Shown here: positions 1 through 8,080 of the stretch, piece by piece
How the letters are laid out: the number at the start of each line of letters is the position of its first letter
Numbering within the stretch: position 1 is the stretch's first letter
Origin: Opitutaceae bacterium
GTDB lineage: Bacteria > Verrucomicrobiota > Verrucomicrobiia > Opitutales > Opitutaceae
Direction of reading: 5' to 3'
DNA length: 50,567 nt
NCBI GenBank assembly: GCA_002694885.1
Contig: NZNM01000020.1
Location: 1 to 50,567, forward strand
The notes under the pieces: generated by a model
What the model was told of the DNA's origin: nothing
Databases searched by the model: none
The model's input: only the letters and a program-made list of their open reading frames with translations
Program-made: the position numbers and the translations under genes

Positions 1-2
1 CC

Positions 3-1079
3 GAATTGAATTGCTCCAGACCGATGGTTGTAACCGATCAGGGGATAGGATCTGCTGGGCACCTTGATTGCGTCCTGTCTATCTTGGATTCGGCTGGTCT
101 AAAAGCTACCGTATTCGATGAGGTCAAAGAGAATCCGACGAACGCTTGCATGCTTGCCTGCAAGTCGGTCGCGGAGCTGCGCAATATCGATCTGCTGATC
201 GGTCTCGGCGGTGGTAGCAGTATGGATACGGCTAAAGGCTGCAATTTGCTTCTCACTAACGGCGGTCAGATGAACGACTATCACGGCTATGGCAAAGCGG
301 CAGAGCCTTTCTTGCCTTTCTTGGCCATTCCCACAACTTCGGGGACCGGGAGCGAGTGTCAGTCTTATGCACTAGTGAGCGATGACGAAACGCACGTAAA
401 GATGGCCTGCGGCGATGCCAAAGCCTTGGCCAAAATTGCTTTACTGGATCCGGATTTGACTCAGTCAATGCCCCTGCGAGTGGCTCAGCTAACAGGATTG
501 GATGCCTTGGCCCACGCGGTGGAAACGGCCGTATGCTTGTCGCGGAATACCGTCTCCAACATGAACTCCATGGAATCCTTCCGTTTGATAGCTTCGGCTA
601 TTGAATCGGTTGTTGATGGAAGTTCTAGTGACGAAAGCAGGGCCAGCATGCAATTGGGAGCAGCTCTAGCGGGACTCGCGATAGAGAACAGCATGTTGGG
701 AGCTGCTCACGCGACTGCCAATCCCTTGACAGCTCGCTTCGATGTAACTCACGGTCATGCGGTAGCATTGATGCTCCCGCATGTGGTCCGATTTAACCGG
801 GTCGATTCCACGATTAATGAAATCTACGAGAAGTATGAAACGTTGGTCCCCTGGAACGCAGGGGAAGAACGGAAAATGGAATCTTGGTTGGAACGAATCA
901 TTGCCAAAGCGGAACTACCTAGCTTGACGGAACTAGGAGTGAAGGCGTCCGATGTCGAAAGCCTCGCGATTGATGCTGAGCAGCAATGGACGGGGCGTTT
1001 CAATCCGCGACCTGTCTCAATTAAGGATTTTGAAGGGATTTATCAGTCGGCGCTAGGCGCTGTGGGAGCAGGGGTATAG
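3..1079 (+). CDS. Iron-containing alcohol dehydrogenase (5' end cut by window edge)
   Basis: The protein is a group III (Fe-type) NAD(P)-dependent alcohol dehydrogenase, interconverting an alcohol and an aldehyde or ketone in the cytoplasm; the substrate cannot be read from sequence. Numbering from the TTG at position 6, the nucleotide-binding GGGSSMDTAK lies at residues 68-77, TTSGTGSE at 110-117, and the metal ligands are D166, H170, H235 and H249, spaced as in FucO/AdhB. The extra His that FucO has between the last two ligands is Asn here (ATANP). The frame is open to the left edge and about 25-30 residues of the usual N-terminus are missing, so the true start is probably outside the window. 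It overlaps the next gene by one base (TAGTG), so it belongs to that operon and probably supplies a redox step for its product. Confidence 0.9.
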   Translation, partial: ELNCSRPMVVTDQGIGSAGHLDCVLSILDSAGLKATVFDEVKENPTNACMLACKSVAELRNIDLLIGLGGGSSMDTAKGCNLLLTNGGQMNDYHGYGKAAEPFLPFLAIPTTSGTGSECQSYALVSDDETHVKMACGDAKALAKIALLDPDLTQSMPLRVAQLTGLDALAHAVETAVCLSRNTVSNMNSMESFRLIASAIESVVDGSSSDESRASMQLGAALAGLAIENSMLGAAHATANPLTARFDVTHGHAVALMLPHVVRFNRVDSTINEIYEKYETLVPWNAGEERKMESWLERIIAKAELPSLTELGVKASDVESLAIDAEQQWTGRFNPRPVSIKDFEGIYQSALGAVGAGV

Positions 1080-2302
1080 TGAAGAATTTTCAATGGGGTT
1101 TTTCAGCGGATCGGGGTGCCGCAGGAATCAAACTGGGTCCTGTTTGGATGGGCGCAGTGGCAATGCTGCTATCCGCCTGCCAACCGGGAGGTCCGGAAAG
1201 ATCAGAATCAGCCGATGAGAAATCCGGACCTATCACGAAAAGCTGGGCCCTTCCAAGAGGCGATTCAGGCCTGAGCGGGTCTATTCCCGAAGAGATAATC
1301 GTCAATCCGAAGATTGCCTGGACCTTTGAGGCGGGGTCGCCAATTTCTGGCGACGCGGGCGTGTATGACGGATCGGTTTACGTGGGCACTGACGATGGCG
1401 TATTCTTGGCGATCGATTTCGAGAGCGGCCAAGAAATTTGGCGGCATACAGGCGAAGATGTCATCGAGGCAGAACCTGCGATCACTGAAGATTTGGTGTT
1501 TATCGGAGCCAGCGACGGCCAATTCTACGCTTTGGATCGGGAAACGGGCGAGGAGCGTTGGAAAATCCAGCTGGACGACAAGATAACGGCAGGAGCGAAC
1601 TTGATTGATAGTCCGGCAGGAGATGGGCAATGGGTGCTCGTTGCTGGCAATGATGGATTACTGCGATGCTTGCGAGCGGAAGATGGTCAGGAAGTTTGGT
1701 CGTACATGACTGACAACTATATCAATGGCGCTCCGGCCATGCTCGATAATCAGCGGATAATTTTCGGCGGTTGCGACGCCTTTTTGCACATCGTGAACGT
1801 GGAAAACGGGGAAGCCATAGAGCAGTACGAAACCAATGCCTACATTCCCTCCTCGGTGGCTGTGTACGATGGAGTTGGATACAGTGGAAATTACGCCAAC
1901 GAGGTTTTGGCTTTCGACCCGGGAGATCGGGGCGAGCTGTGGGTTTATTCCGATAGGCAGTTCCCGTTTTTCAGCTCTCCAGCTGTAAATGAGGACTTCG
2001 TGTTTATTGGCTCGCGAGACAAGAGGCTTCATGCCATCGACCGTGAGTCGGGCATCGCGGCCTGGGCTTTCCGCACTTCGGGCCGCGTGGACAGTTCTCC
2101 GCTGGCCTTCAGCGATGCGGTGGTTTTCGGGTCAACGGACGGTTGGCTGTACGCCGTCAGCCAGTCAGATGGTCAAGAACTTTGGAAGGTGGAATTGGGC
2201 GAGTCTTTGCTGGCTTCGCCGATTTTCGCGAACGGACGAATCATTATAGGGACGCAAGGTGGTACGCTTTTCTCATTGGAATCAGGGGAGAGCGACGCAT
2301 AA
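1079..2302 (+). CDS. PQQ-type beta-propeller lipoprotein (BamB-like)
   Basis: This 407-residue protein is built from repeated propeller blades of the PQQ/BamB type, seen as recurring 'G..YAvd..sG...W' segments from about residue 75 to the end (for example 'DGSVYVGTDDGVFLAID', 'DGQFYALDRETGEERW', 'KRLHAIDRESGIAAW'). No quinoprotein dehydrogenase active-site features are evident, so a scaffold or binding role is likelier than catalysis. The N-terminus has a hydrophobic stretch ending in LLSAC (Cys34), a lipobox, so it should be a periplasm-facing lipoprotein. The GTG start at 1079 overlaps the stop of the dehydrogenase gene; the in-frame ATG at 1148 would leave an implausibly short signal. It is followed 12 bases later by a radical SAM gene. 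Its role in the cluster is unknown. Confidence 0.85.
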   Translation: MKNFQWGFSADRGAAGIKLGPVWMGAVAMLLSACQPGGPERSESADEKSGPITKSWALPRGDSGLSGSIPEEIIVNPKIAWTFEAGSPISGDAGVYDGSVYVGTDDGVFLAIDFESGQEIWRHTGEDVIEAEPAITEDLVFIGASDGQFYALDRETGEERWKIQLDDKITAGANLIDSPAGDGQWVLVAGNDGLLRCLRAEDGQEVWSYMTDNYINGAPAMLDNQRIIFGGCDAFLHIVNVENGEAIEQYETNAYIPSSVAVYDGVGYSGNYANEVLAFDPGDRGELWVYSDRQFPFFSSPAVNEDFVFIGSRDKRLHAIDRESGIAAWAFRTSGRVDSSPLAFSDAVVFGSTDGWLYAVSQSDGQELWKVELGESLLASPIFANGRIIIGTQGGTLFSLESGESDA

Positions 2303-2314
2303 AAAGGAGCACGT

Positions 2315-3649
2315 ATGAGCAGTAGTGCAGAAGCCGTGGAAACGAAGGAAAAGAAGCCAACTGAGGCGGGCAATTATTTCATATCGAATTATCCGCCATT
2401 CTCTTTCTGGTCTCCGGGCAATAAGAAGGACGTTGAGGAAGCTTTTCAGAACCCCAACGACGACAACTCGAAACTGGGAGTGTATCATCACATTCCCTTT
2501 TGCCGGAAGCGATGTCACTTTTGCTATTTCCGAGTTTATACGGATAAGAACGCGTCGGAGATAAAGCACTACCTTGATACGACTATCCAGGAACTGGAGC
2601 ACTTTGTCAAACAGCCCAGAATAGCGGGCCGAAAGCCTCATTTCGTCTATTTTGGGGGTGGAACGCCATCCTATTTGTCGGGATCGCAGCTGACAGAGTT
2701 GACTGATAGAATGAAGGCAGTGCTGCCCTGGGACGAAGCAGAGGAGGTTGCATTTGAGGGTGAGCCAGGAACGCTCAATCCTCGAAAGGTGAAGGCGATC
2801 AAGGATATTGGCGTAACCCGCCTCAGCTTAGGTATCGAGAATTTCGATGATCGCATCCTCGAGATTAATGGACGGGCTCACAAAGCGCCGGAAGTTTACA
2901 AGGCTTACGACGCGGCGCGCAGTGAAGGTTTTGACCAAATCAACATCGATTTGATCGCCGGCATGCTCGACGAAACAGAAGAGAATTGGCAGCGCAATAT
3001 CGAGGAAACCTTAAAGCTCCGACCAGATAGCGTGACTATCTACCAGATGGAGATTCCTTACAACACAACCATCTATAAAGAGATGAAGGAGTCGGGCGCT
3101 CTCATCGCTCCGGTAGCGGATTGGCAGGTAAAGCGTCGCTGGGTAAAAGAAGCTTTTGAAGCCCTGGAAAGCGATGGCTACACGATTAGCAGCGGTTACA
3201 CCGCTGTTCTCAATCCGGAAAAGACCAAGTTTGTTTATCGCGACGAGCTGTGGACGGGAGCCGATTTGCTTGGTTTAGGAGTGGCCTCGATTTCCCACAT
3301 AGCGGGTGTGCATTACCAGAATGTGAACGAGATCGGTCAATACACCGAGGCGATTGATCGGGGAGAGCTTCCGATTCACCGGGCTTTGAAAACCAGTGCC
3401 GACGAACGTATGATTCGCGAGTTTCTGCTACAGATGAAGTTAGGGAAAGTGGAAGTTGGCTATTTCAAAGACAAGTTTGGGGTAGACCTGATCGGTCGCT
3501 ATGGTGACGAATTGAGAGAACTGTCAGATGAGGGACTGCTGAAGTTCGACGATAGCGCTATCGAGCTCGAGCGGCGGGGTCTTCTTTGCGTAGACAATTT
3601 GCTCTTCAAGTTCTTCTTGCCCGAACACGTGACCTCGCGGATCGTTTGA
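2315..3649 (+). CDS. HemN/HemW-like radical SAM protein
   Basis: A 444-residue radical SAM enzyme of the oxygen-independent coproporphyrinogen oxidase superfamily. The iron-sulfur motif C-x3-C-x2-C is in 'HIPFCRKRCHFC' near residues 60-71, the SAM-binding 'YFGGGTPS' follows at about 110, and a HemN-type C-terminal domain covers roughly residues 315-440. The start is set by a strong AAGGAG 7-12 bases upstream of the ATG. Relatives in this superfamily include heme synthesis enzymes, the heme chaperone HemW, and class C methylases and cyclopropanases of natural-product clusters (NosN, Jaw5 types). The neighbours here (chorismate-lyase-like, halogenase-like, CoA ligase, exporter) favour a biosynthetic role over heme synthesis, but this is inference. 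Confidence 0.88.
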   Translation: MSSSAEAVETKEKKPTEAGNYFISNYPPFSFWSPGNKKDVEEAFQNPNDDNSKLGVYHHIPFCRKRCHFCYFRVYTDKNASEIKHYLDTTIQELEHFVKQPRIAGRKPHFVYFGGGTPSYLSGSQLTELTDRMKAVLPWDEAEEVAFEGEPGTLNPRKVKAIKDIGVTRLSLGIENFDDRILEINGRAHKAPEVYKAYDAARSEGFDQINIDLIAGMLDETEENWQRNIEETLKLRPDSVTIYQMEIPYNTTIYKEMKESGALIAPVADWQVKRRWVKEAFEALESDGYTISSGYTAVLNPEKTKFVYRDELWTGADLLGLGVASISHIAGVHYQNVNEIGQYTEAIDRGELPIHRALKTSADERMIREFLLQMKLGKVEVGYFKDKFGVDLIGRYGDELRELSDEGLLKFDDSAIELERRGLLCVDNLLFKFFLPEHVTSRIV

Positions 3650-3671
3650 AGCAATCGGAGAAGCTGCCTCG

Positions 3672-4235
3672 GTGCGTCAATTGATCCATCCGCTAGTGTC
3701 GATCCTGAGAGAACGTGGAATCGATCCTTCCTCGTTTTGCTGGGTGGACCCAGAGTCGATACCGGAGCCATACCGACGATTGCTTGCTCATGATTCGGAC
3801 ATGACGTCCACCTTGGCCAATTTTCACGATTCCGAGATCGGACTAGAAGTCTTGGCGGAAGAAAGCGACTCTACGGAGTACTGCCGAGAAGTCATTCTCC
3901 TCTCGAAGCGCGACGAAAAGCCGGTGGAGTACGGGGCGATTCAAATTTGGCTGGAAGCGTTTCCCGCTAAAGCGCGGGAGGCGATTACAGAGGGAAAACA
4001 GCCGTTGGGAGGAATTCTCAATCAAATGGATCGCCCTTATCTGAGCAGCCCGCACGGATACTTTTCCATCGCTGCTCCGGAAATTTGTCACAAGCGCTTT
4101 GAATGCCCGAAAGGAGCGACTCTTTACGGGCGGTACAACACTCTCAGCAGCGAAGACGGGCATGAACTTGCATCGATAATCGAAATCCTGTCTCTGGAGG
4201 ATGGCAGGATAGAAAATGAACGGGAAAGTTTATAG
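3672..4235 (+). CDS. UbiC-like chorismate lyase family protein
   Basis: This 187-residue protein resembles E. coli UbiC, which splits chorismate into 4-hydroxybenzoate and pyruvate. The shared path runs through 'LLAHDSDMT' (UbiC LLLEDSMT), 'CREVILL' (UbiC LREILLC), then a short Gly/Pro strand and 'KQPLGGIL' (UbiC KTPLGRYL). R72 matches the product-binding Arg76 of UbiC, and E171 in 'IIEILSL' is the probable counterpart of catalytic Glu155 (UbiC TELFLP). The spacing between PLG and that Glu is about 18 residues longer than in UbiC, so it is a divergent member. GTG start with GGAG about 11 bases upstream. It lies 22 bases after the radical SAM gene. A hydroxybenzoate supply for the neighbouring CoA ligase is the natural reading; chorismate as substrate is not proven. 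Confidence 0.72.
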   Translation: MRQLIHPLVSILRERGIDPSSFCWVDPESIPEPYRRLLAHDSDMTSTLANFHDSEIGLEVLAEESDSTEYCREVILLSKRDEKPVEYGAIQIWLEAFPAKAREAITEGKQPLGGILNQMDRPYLSSPHGYFSIAAPEICHKRFECPKGATLYGRYNTLSSEDGHELASIIEILSLEDGRIENERESL

Positions 4236-4314
4236 AGAGGTTTGGCTCGTTACTTGATCTCCGCTGTCCCACCGACGAAAATGTTGGGTAATGAAGTATT
4301 AGAAGACAAATCTA

Positions 4315-5586
4315 ATGGTAAGCACAAGGACTAAGTCGTACGACGCCATAGTGATCGGTGGGGGGCCTGCCGGTTCGACCGTTGGAACGTTGCTGGCCGA
4401 AAAGGGCAGGGAGGTTGTCATTTTGGAAAAAAGCAAATTCCCGCGGTACCATGTGGGAGAATCGCTGATGCCCTACTGCTATTTTACCTTCGAGCGTCTC
4501 GGAATCGTCGATCAGCTCAACGAACGGGCTTACACCCAGAAGCATAGCGTACAGTTTGTCACCAGTGATGGAAAGATCTCTGCACCTTTTTATTTTTTCC
4601 AGCACTTAGACCATCCAGCTGCCACGACCTGGCAAGTGAAGCGTTCCGAATTCGATGAGCTCATGCTCGACAATGCCCGGGAAAAGGGCGCTGAGGTGAG
4701 GGAGGAAACCCAGGTTGTGGACTTTCTTTACGAAGATGGGCGAGTGGTTGGGGTGGTCGCTGAAAACGCCACTGGCGAACGCTATGAAATAAACGCAGAG
4801 ATTACAATTGATGCCTCCGGGAGAGATGGTGTTTTCCAGTCTAAGAAGAAGTGGCGTCGCCGGGATCCAAAATTGAATAAAATCGCTATCTGGACTTTGT
4901 ACAAGGGAGCGAAGCGGGATTCTGGATTGGACGAAGGGGCTACTACTGTAGCCTACTTGGAAGACCGTGGCTGGTTCTGGAATATCCCCATGCGGGACGA
5001 TATCGTCAGTTCAGGCATAGTCGCTGAACGCGACTATCTCTACAAAGACACTCGAGACCCCAGGGAGATCTTCGAGCGCGAGATCGAAAACAACGTTTGG
5101 ATTAAAGAACACTTATCATGTGGGAAGCAGTTCGGAGAGTACTGGGTAACGGGTGAATATTCGTACCGCTCGGAGCACTGCGCGGATGATGGCATTGTGC
5201 TGGTCGGAGATGCGTTCGCCTTCTTGGATCCGGTCTTTTCGTCGGGAGTATTTCTAGCTCTGAAAAGCGGAGAGATGGCTGCGGACGCTATCGATGCAGC
5301 CTTAGAATCAGGCGATGTATCCGCGAGTCATTTCCAGGATTTCGGTGAACGCCTTTGCCAAGCGATTGAGACGATGCGCACCCTGGTTTACGCATTTTAC
5401 GACAACGATTTCAGTTTTGGAAAACTGATCAAGAAGCATGGCGACCTTCAGGGCACTCTGACGGATTGCTTGATCGGGGATCTTGTCGATAAGGATTATG
5501 AGCCTTTGATGAAGGCGATCGGCGGAATCACCGAGTTGCCAGAACCGTTGTCCCATGGTCGGGCGGCGATCGAGGCCAAAGCTTAG
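4315..5586 (+). CDS. FAD-dependent halogenase-family enzyme
   Basis: A 423-residue flavoprotein of the flavin-dependent halogenase/monooxygenase superfamily. The FAD dinucleotide motif GGGPAG is at residues 15-20, 'FPRYHVGES' at 42-50, 'GDAFAFLDPVFSSGV' at 298-312, and the halogenase hallmark WxWxIP is present as WFWNIP at 220-225. A lysine (K76) sits in the strand after 'NERAYTQ', where the CmlS/PltA-type enzymes carry the catalytic Lys that forms chloramine. It would use FADH2 from a separate reductase, and none is visible in the window. Many relatives in Planctomycetota and Verrucomicrobiota carry this signature without proven halogenation, so it could be an oxygenase or reductase. ATG start at 4315 with only a weak ribosome site. 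Position between the chorismate-lyase-like and glycosyltransferase genes supports action on an aryl substrate. Confidence 0.8.
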   Translation: MVSTRTKSYDAIVIGGGPAGSTVGTLLAEKGREVVILEKSKFPRYHVGESLMPYCYFTFERLGIVDQLNERAYTQKHSVQFVTSDGKISAPFYFFQHLDHPAATTWQVKRSEFDELMLDNAREKGAEVREETQVVDFLYEDGRVVGVVAENATGERYEINAEITIDASGRDGVFQSKKKWRRRDPKLNKIAIWTLYKGAKRDSGLDEGATTVAYLEDRGWFWNIPMRDDIVSSGIVAERDYLYKDTRDPREIFEREIENNVWIKEHLSCGKQFGEYWVTGEYSYRSEHCADDGIVLVGDAFAFLDPVFSSGVFLALKSGEMAADAIDAALESGDVSASHFQDFGERLCQAIETMRTLVYAFYDNDFSFGKLIKKHGDLQGTLTDCLIGDLVDKDYEPLMKAIGGITELPEPLSHGRAAIEAKA

Positions 5587-5612
5587 CGGATTTCATCCCT
5601 TCTCAAAAGGCG

Positions 5613-5631
5613 CCAGTTTTTTACTGGTTTT
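5613..5631 (+). terminator. Weak hairpin with T-run after the halogenase-like gene
   Basis: CCAGT and ACTGG flank a five-T loop and are followed by TTTT, 30 bases after the flavoenzyme stop. The five-pair stem is short, so this may be an attenuator or chance rather than a true terminator. Confidence 0.25.
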
Positions 5632-5716
5632 AAAACGGAATTCGAACATGGTGGATTTCGATTCGGAGATACGTTTCCTTGAGCAAAGCGAAGCGGTTCA
5701 CAATCTCCACTAGCTA

Positions 5717-7033
5717 ATGAAGATCACGTTCTTAACGCCGGGGACAGGGAGCTATTATTGTGGCGCTTGCATGCGCGACAACGCTCTGGCGAACGCGTTG
5801 ATCAAGGATTGCCACGAAGCGGAGCTCTTGCCGATGTACCTTCCGCTTATGTTGGACGAGGACTCGGAAGGGCAGGAGTCCGACTCGCCCGTCTTTTTTG
5901 GAGGCATCAATATTTTCCTGCAGCAGAAGTTATCGGTTTTCAGACGTTCGCCAGAATGGATCGATAAGTTGTTGAACCAGCCGAACCTGTTGCGCTCCGC
6001 CGCCAAGCGTAGCCATATGACCTCAGCCAGAGATCACGGGCAGATGACTTACGAAATGCTGCGCTTGGATGGAGAGGTCTTTGAAAAGGAACTCAACAAG
6101 CTGTATTCATGGATAAAGGACCATGGCGTGCCGGATACCTTTTGCTTGTCCACGGCATTGCAAGCAGGCTTGGCCAAGGAGATCAAAAAGCAATGGGACA
6201 TTCCCGTGATCTGCTATTTCCAAGGTGAAGACTCCTTTCTCGATTCGCTGCCCGATGATTACCGCGATCGCTGCTGGCAGCTAATGGCAGAACGGTGCCA
6301 GGATGCCGATGCGCTTTTGGCTCCGAGCGAATTTTACGCTCGCATGATGGAGCGTCGCCTTGGGATGGATACTGGAAGAATTCGATTGCAGATAAATGGG
6401 ATCAATCTTGACGGTTTTCAGGCGAGCCATGGAGTTAGCGCCCAGCCTCCGGTTATCGGCTATCTGGCCCGCATGTGCGAAGTCAAGGGACTGCCCCTGA
6501 TGATTGACGCATTCATACACCTGAGGAAGCAGCTAGGAAATGATAGCGCCCGGCTGAAAATAGCTGGAGCGATGACCAAAGGCGATGTTGCCCTGGTCGA
6601 ATCGCTAAAGTCGAAATTGGATCGAGCGAATTTAACGGATTCCGTCGAATGGCTGCCTAATATTTCTCGGGATGAAAAACTCGCCTTCTTGAGCAGCCTC
6701 TCGCTGTTCTCAGTACCCGTTCAGTACGAGGAAGCGTTCGGGCTTTATGGCATCGAGGCCATGGCTGCGTCTGTGCCGATTGTTCAGCCGAATGCTTCCG
6801 CCTTTCCAGAAATAATCGAGACGACAGGTGGAGGCGTGTGCGTGGACATCGAGGGACCAGAATCGTTAGCCGAAGCCTGGCAAGATCTCCTCCAGGATTC
6901 TGAACGATTGAAATCCATGGGAGAACAGGGTCGACTTGGGGTGGAGCAATCCTATTCAATGCAGGCAATGAAGGATGCCTTTTTGGATGTTGTGGAATCC
7001 ATGCGACAACCTGGACTTGAAAGCGATGAGTAG
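5717..7033 (+). CDS. Glycosyltransferase family 4
   Basis: A 438-residue GT-B fold glycosyltransferase. The N-terminal domain starts directly with 'MKITFLTPGTGSYYCGACM', a Gly-rich acceptor-side loop, and the C-terminal nucleotide-sugar domain begins near residue 240 ('PPVIGYLARMCEVKGLPLMI'). The EX7E-like donor-binding signature is 'EEAFGLYGIEAMAASVPIV' around residues 335-353. No signal or membrane segment is seen, so it acts at the cytoplasmic face. Start ATG at 5717 comes 130 bases after the halogenase-like gene, and its stop overlaps the start of the thioesterase gene by eight bases (ATGAGTAG), indicating translational coupling. In this cluster it would add a sugar to the aromatic or lipid product; donor and acceptor are unknown. 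Confidence 0.87.
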   Translation: MKITFLTPGTGSYYCGACMRDNALANALIKDCHEAELLPMYLPLMLDEDSEGQESDSPVFFGGINIFLQQKLSVFRRSPEWIDKLLNQPNLLRSAAKRSHMTSARDHGQMTYEMLRLDGEVFEKELNKLYSWIKDHGVPDTFCLSTALQAGLAKEIKKQWDIPVICYFQGEDSFLDSLPDDYRDRCWQLMAERCQDADALLAPSEFYARMMERRLGMDTGRIRLQINGINLDGFQASHGVSAQPPVIGYLARMCEVKGLPLMIDAFIHLRKQLGNDSARLKIAGAMTKGDVALVESLKSKLDRANLTDSVEWLPNISRDEKLAFLSSLSLFSVPVQYEEAFGLYGIEAMAASVPIVQPNASAFPEIIETTGGGVCVDIEGPESLAEAWQDLLQDSERLKSMGEQGRLGVEQSYSMQAMKDAFLDVVESMRQPGLESDE

Positions 7034-7490
7034 ATTGGAGCCGCAACCCCATTGTTTCGAGTATCGGCGCCGCGTGGAATTCGCGGAAACGGATATGGCT
7101 GGCCTGGTCCACTTTTCCAATTTCTTCCGTTATATGGAGACGACGGAGCATGCGTTTTTCCGTTCTCTCGGGCACGGCGTGCACGAAATCGTTGATGGCG
7201 AATCAGTGGGCTGGCCCCGTGTCCAGTCCTCATGCGATTTCTTCAAGCCCATACGCTTCGAAGACCAGATTGTCATCAGGCTCTCCATACAGGAAATTCG
7301 TCGGCGATCCGTCCGCTACCTCTACTACATTTTCAAGGAGGAAGAGTCGGGGGAGACTTTGGTCGCCTCAGGTCGAATTGTCACGGCTAGCGTCCAATTC
7401 AACCGGCAAACGGGAGATATCGAATCAGTGGAAATTCCCGAAGAACTGAACAAAAAGCTGCAAGGGGCCCTGGAGTCCCAGAAGTCTTGA
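7026..7490 (+). CDS. 4HBT-family acyl-CoA/ACP thioesterase (hot-dog fold)
   Basis: A 154-residue single hot-dog-fold thioesterase of the 4-hydroxybenzoyl-CoA thioesterase/YbgC family. The catalytic signature with the acidic residue is 'FAETDMAGLVHFSNFFRYME' near residues 19-38, where the Asp of D-x-x-G-x-V-x-x-x-x-F/Y is the expected nucleophile or base. The start is the ATG at 7026, because residues upstream of it in this frame lie inside the glycosyltransferase and lack family similarity. This start overlaps the previous stop by eight bases. It probably releases or proofreads an acyl or aroyl thioester made by the CoA ligase encoded 600 bases downstream. The pairing of 4HBT, CoA ligase and a UbiC-like protein is what points to hydroxybenzoyl thioesters. 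Confidence 0.85.
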   Translation: MSRLEPQPHCFEYRRRVEFAETDMAGLVHFSNFFRYMETTEHAFFRSLGHGVHEIVDGESVGWPRVQSSCDFFKPIRFEDQIVIRLSIQEIRRRSVRYLYYIFKEEESGETLVASGRIVTASVQFNRQTGDIESVEIPEELNKKLQGALESQKS

Positions 7491-7549
7491 AACGGCCAAC
7501 TTCATTCCCGCAAAAAAACGATTTTTCTGCCTCTAAATTCTAAGCTTAT

Positions 7550-8071
7550 ATGAACTGGTTAATCTTCTCATTAATGACGGCCCTTTGCTTTGGTCTCTAT
7601 GGCATCTTCCTGCATAGCGGCCAAATTTCCATGAAGGATCCTTCGCTGGGTCGGTACAAGGCATTCCTATTTGTAGGGGTTGCCTATTTCGTTATAGCGG
7701 TATTGGTTCCTTTGATACTGCTGAAAGTACAAGGGGCGACATTGAGTTTTCCTGCCAAAGGAATGGGTCTCTCGTTTGTCGCCGGATTGTTGGGAGCCGT
7801 TGGGGCTTTTTGCATTCTGCTGGCTTTCGGGGCCAAGGGAACACCGGCCGCCGTAATGTCCATAGTTTTCGCGGGAGCTCCAGTTGTTAACGCCATCGTT
7901 TCAATGAGCCTACATCCGCCTAAAGGAGGCGTATCCGCTATTCCTTGGCAGTTTGTCTTGGGAATACTCTTGGCGGCCCTGGGCGGTTGCTTGGTTACCA
8001 TGTATAAGCCTGCGCCAGCCGCGGCGGCTAAAGCGAACACGCCGCCAGCTAAGATTGCCAAAGCCGAGTGA
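7550..8071 (+). CDS. Small DMT/EamA-like integral membrane protein
   Basis: A 173-residue hydrophobic protein with about five transmembrane segments: residues 2-20, 40-62, 72-93, 100-118 and 133-152. It ends in a polar Ala/Lys/Pro tail. The layout matches one half of a DMT-superfamily (EamA-type) transporter, so it might work as a homodimer. The ATG at 7550 gives a clean start; the gap to the thioesterase is 59 bases and the next gene begins 9 bases after its stop. It may move an intermediate or the product across the inner membrane, but substrate and direction are not readable from the sequence. Confidence 0.65.
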   Translation: MNWLIFSLMTALCFGLYGIFLHSGQISMKDPSLGRYKAFLFVGVAYFVIAVLVPLILLKVQGATLSFPAKGMGLSFVAGLLGAVGAFCILLAFGAKGTPAAVMSIVFAGAPVVNAIVSMSLHPPKGGVSAIPWQFVLGILLAALGGCLVTMYKPAPAAAAKANTPPAKIAKAE

Positions 8072-8080
8072 AGCATTCGG

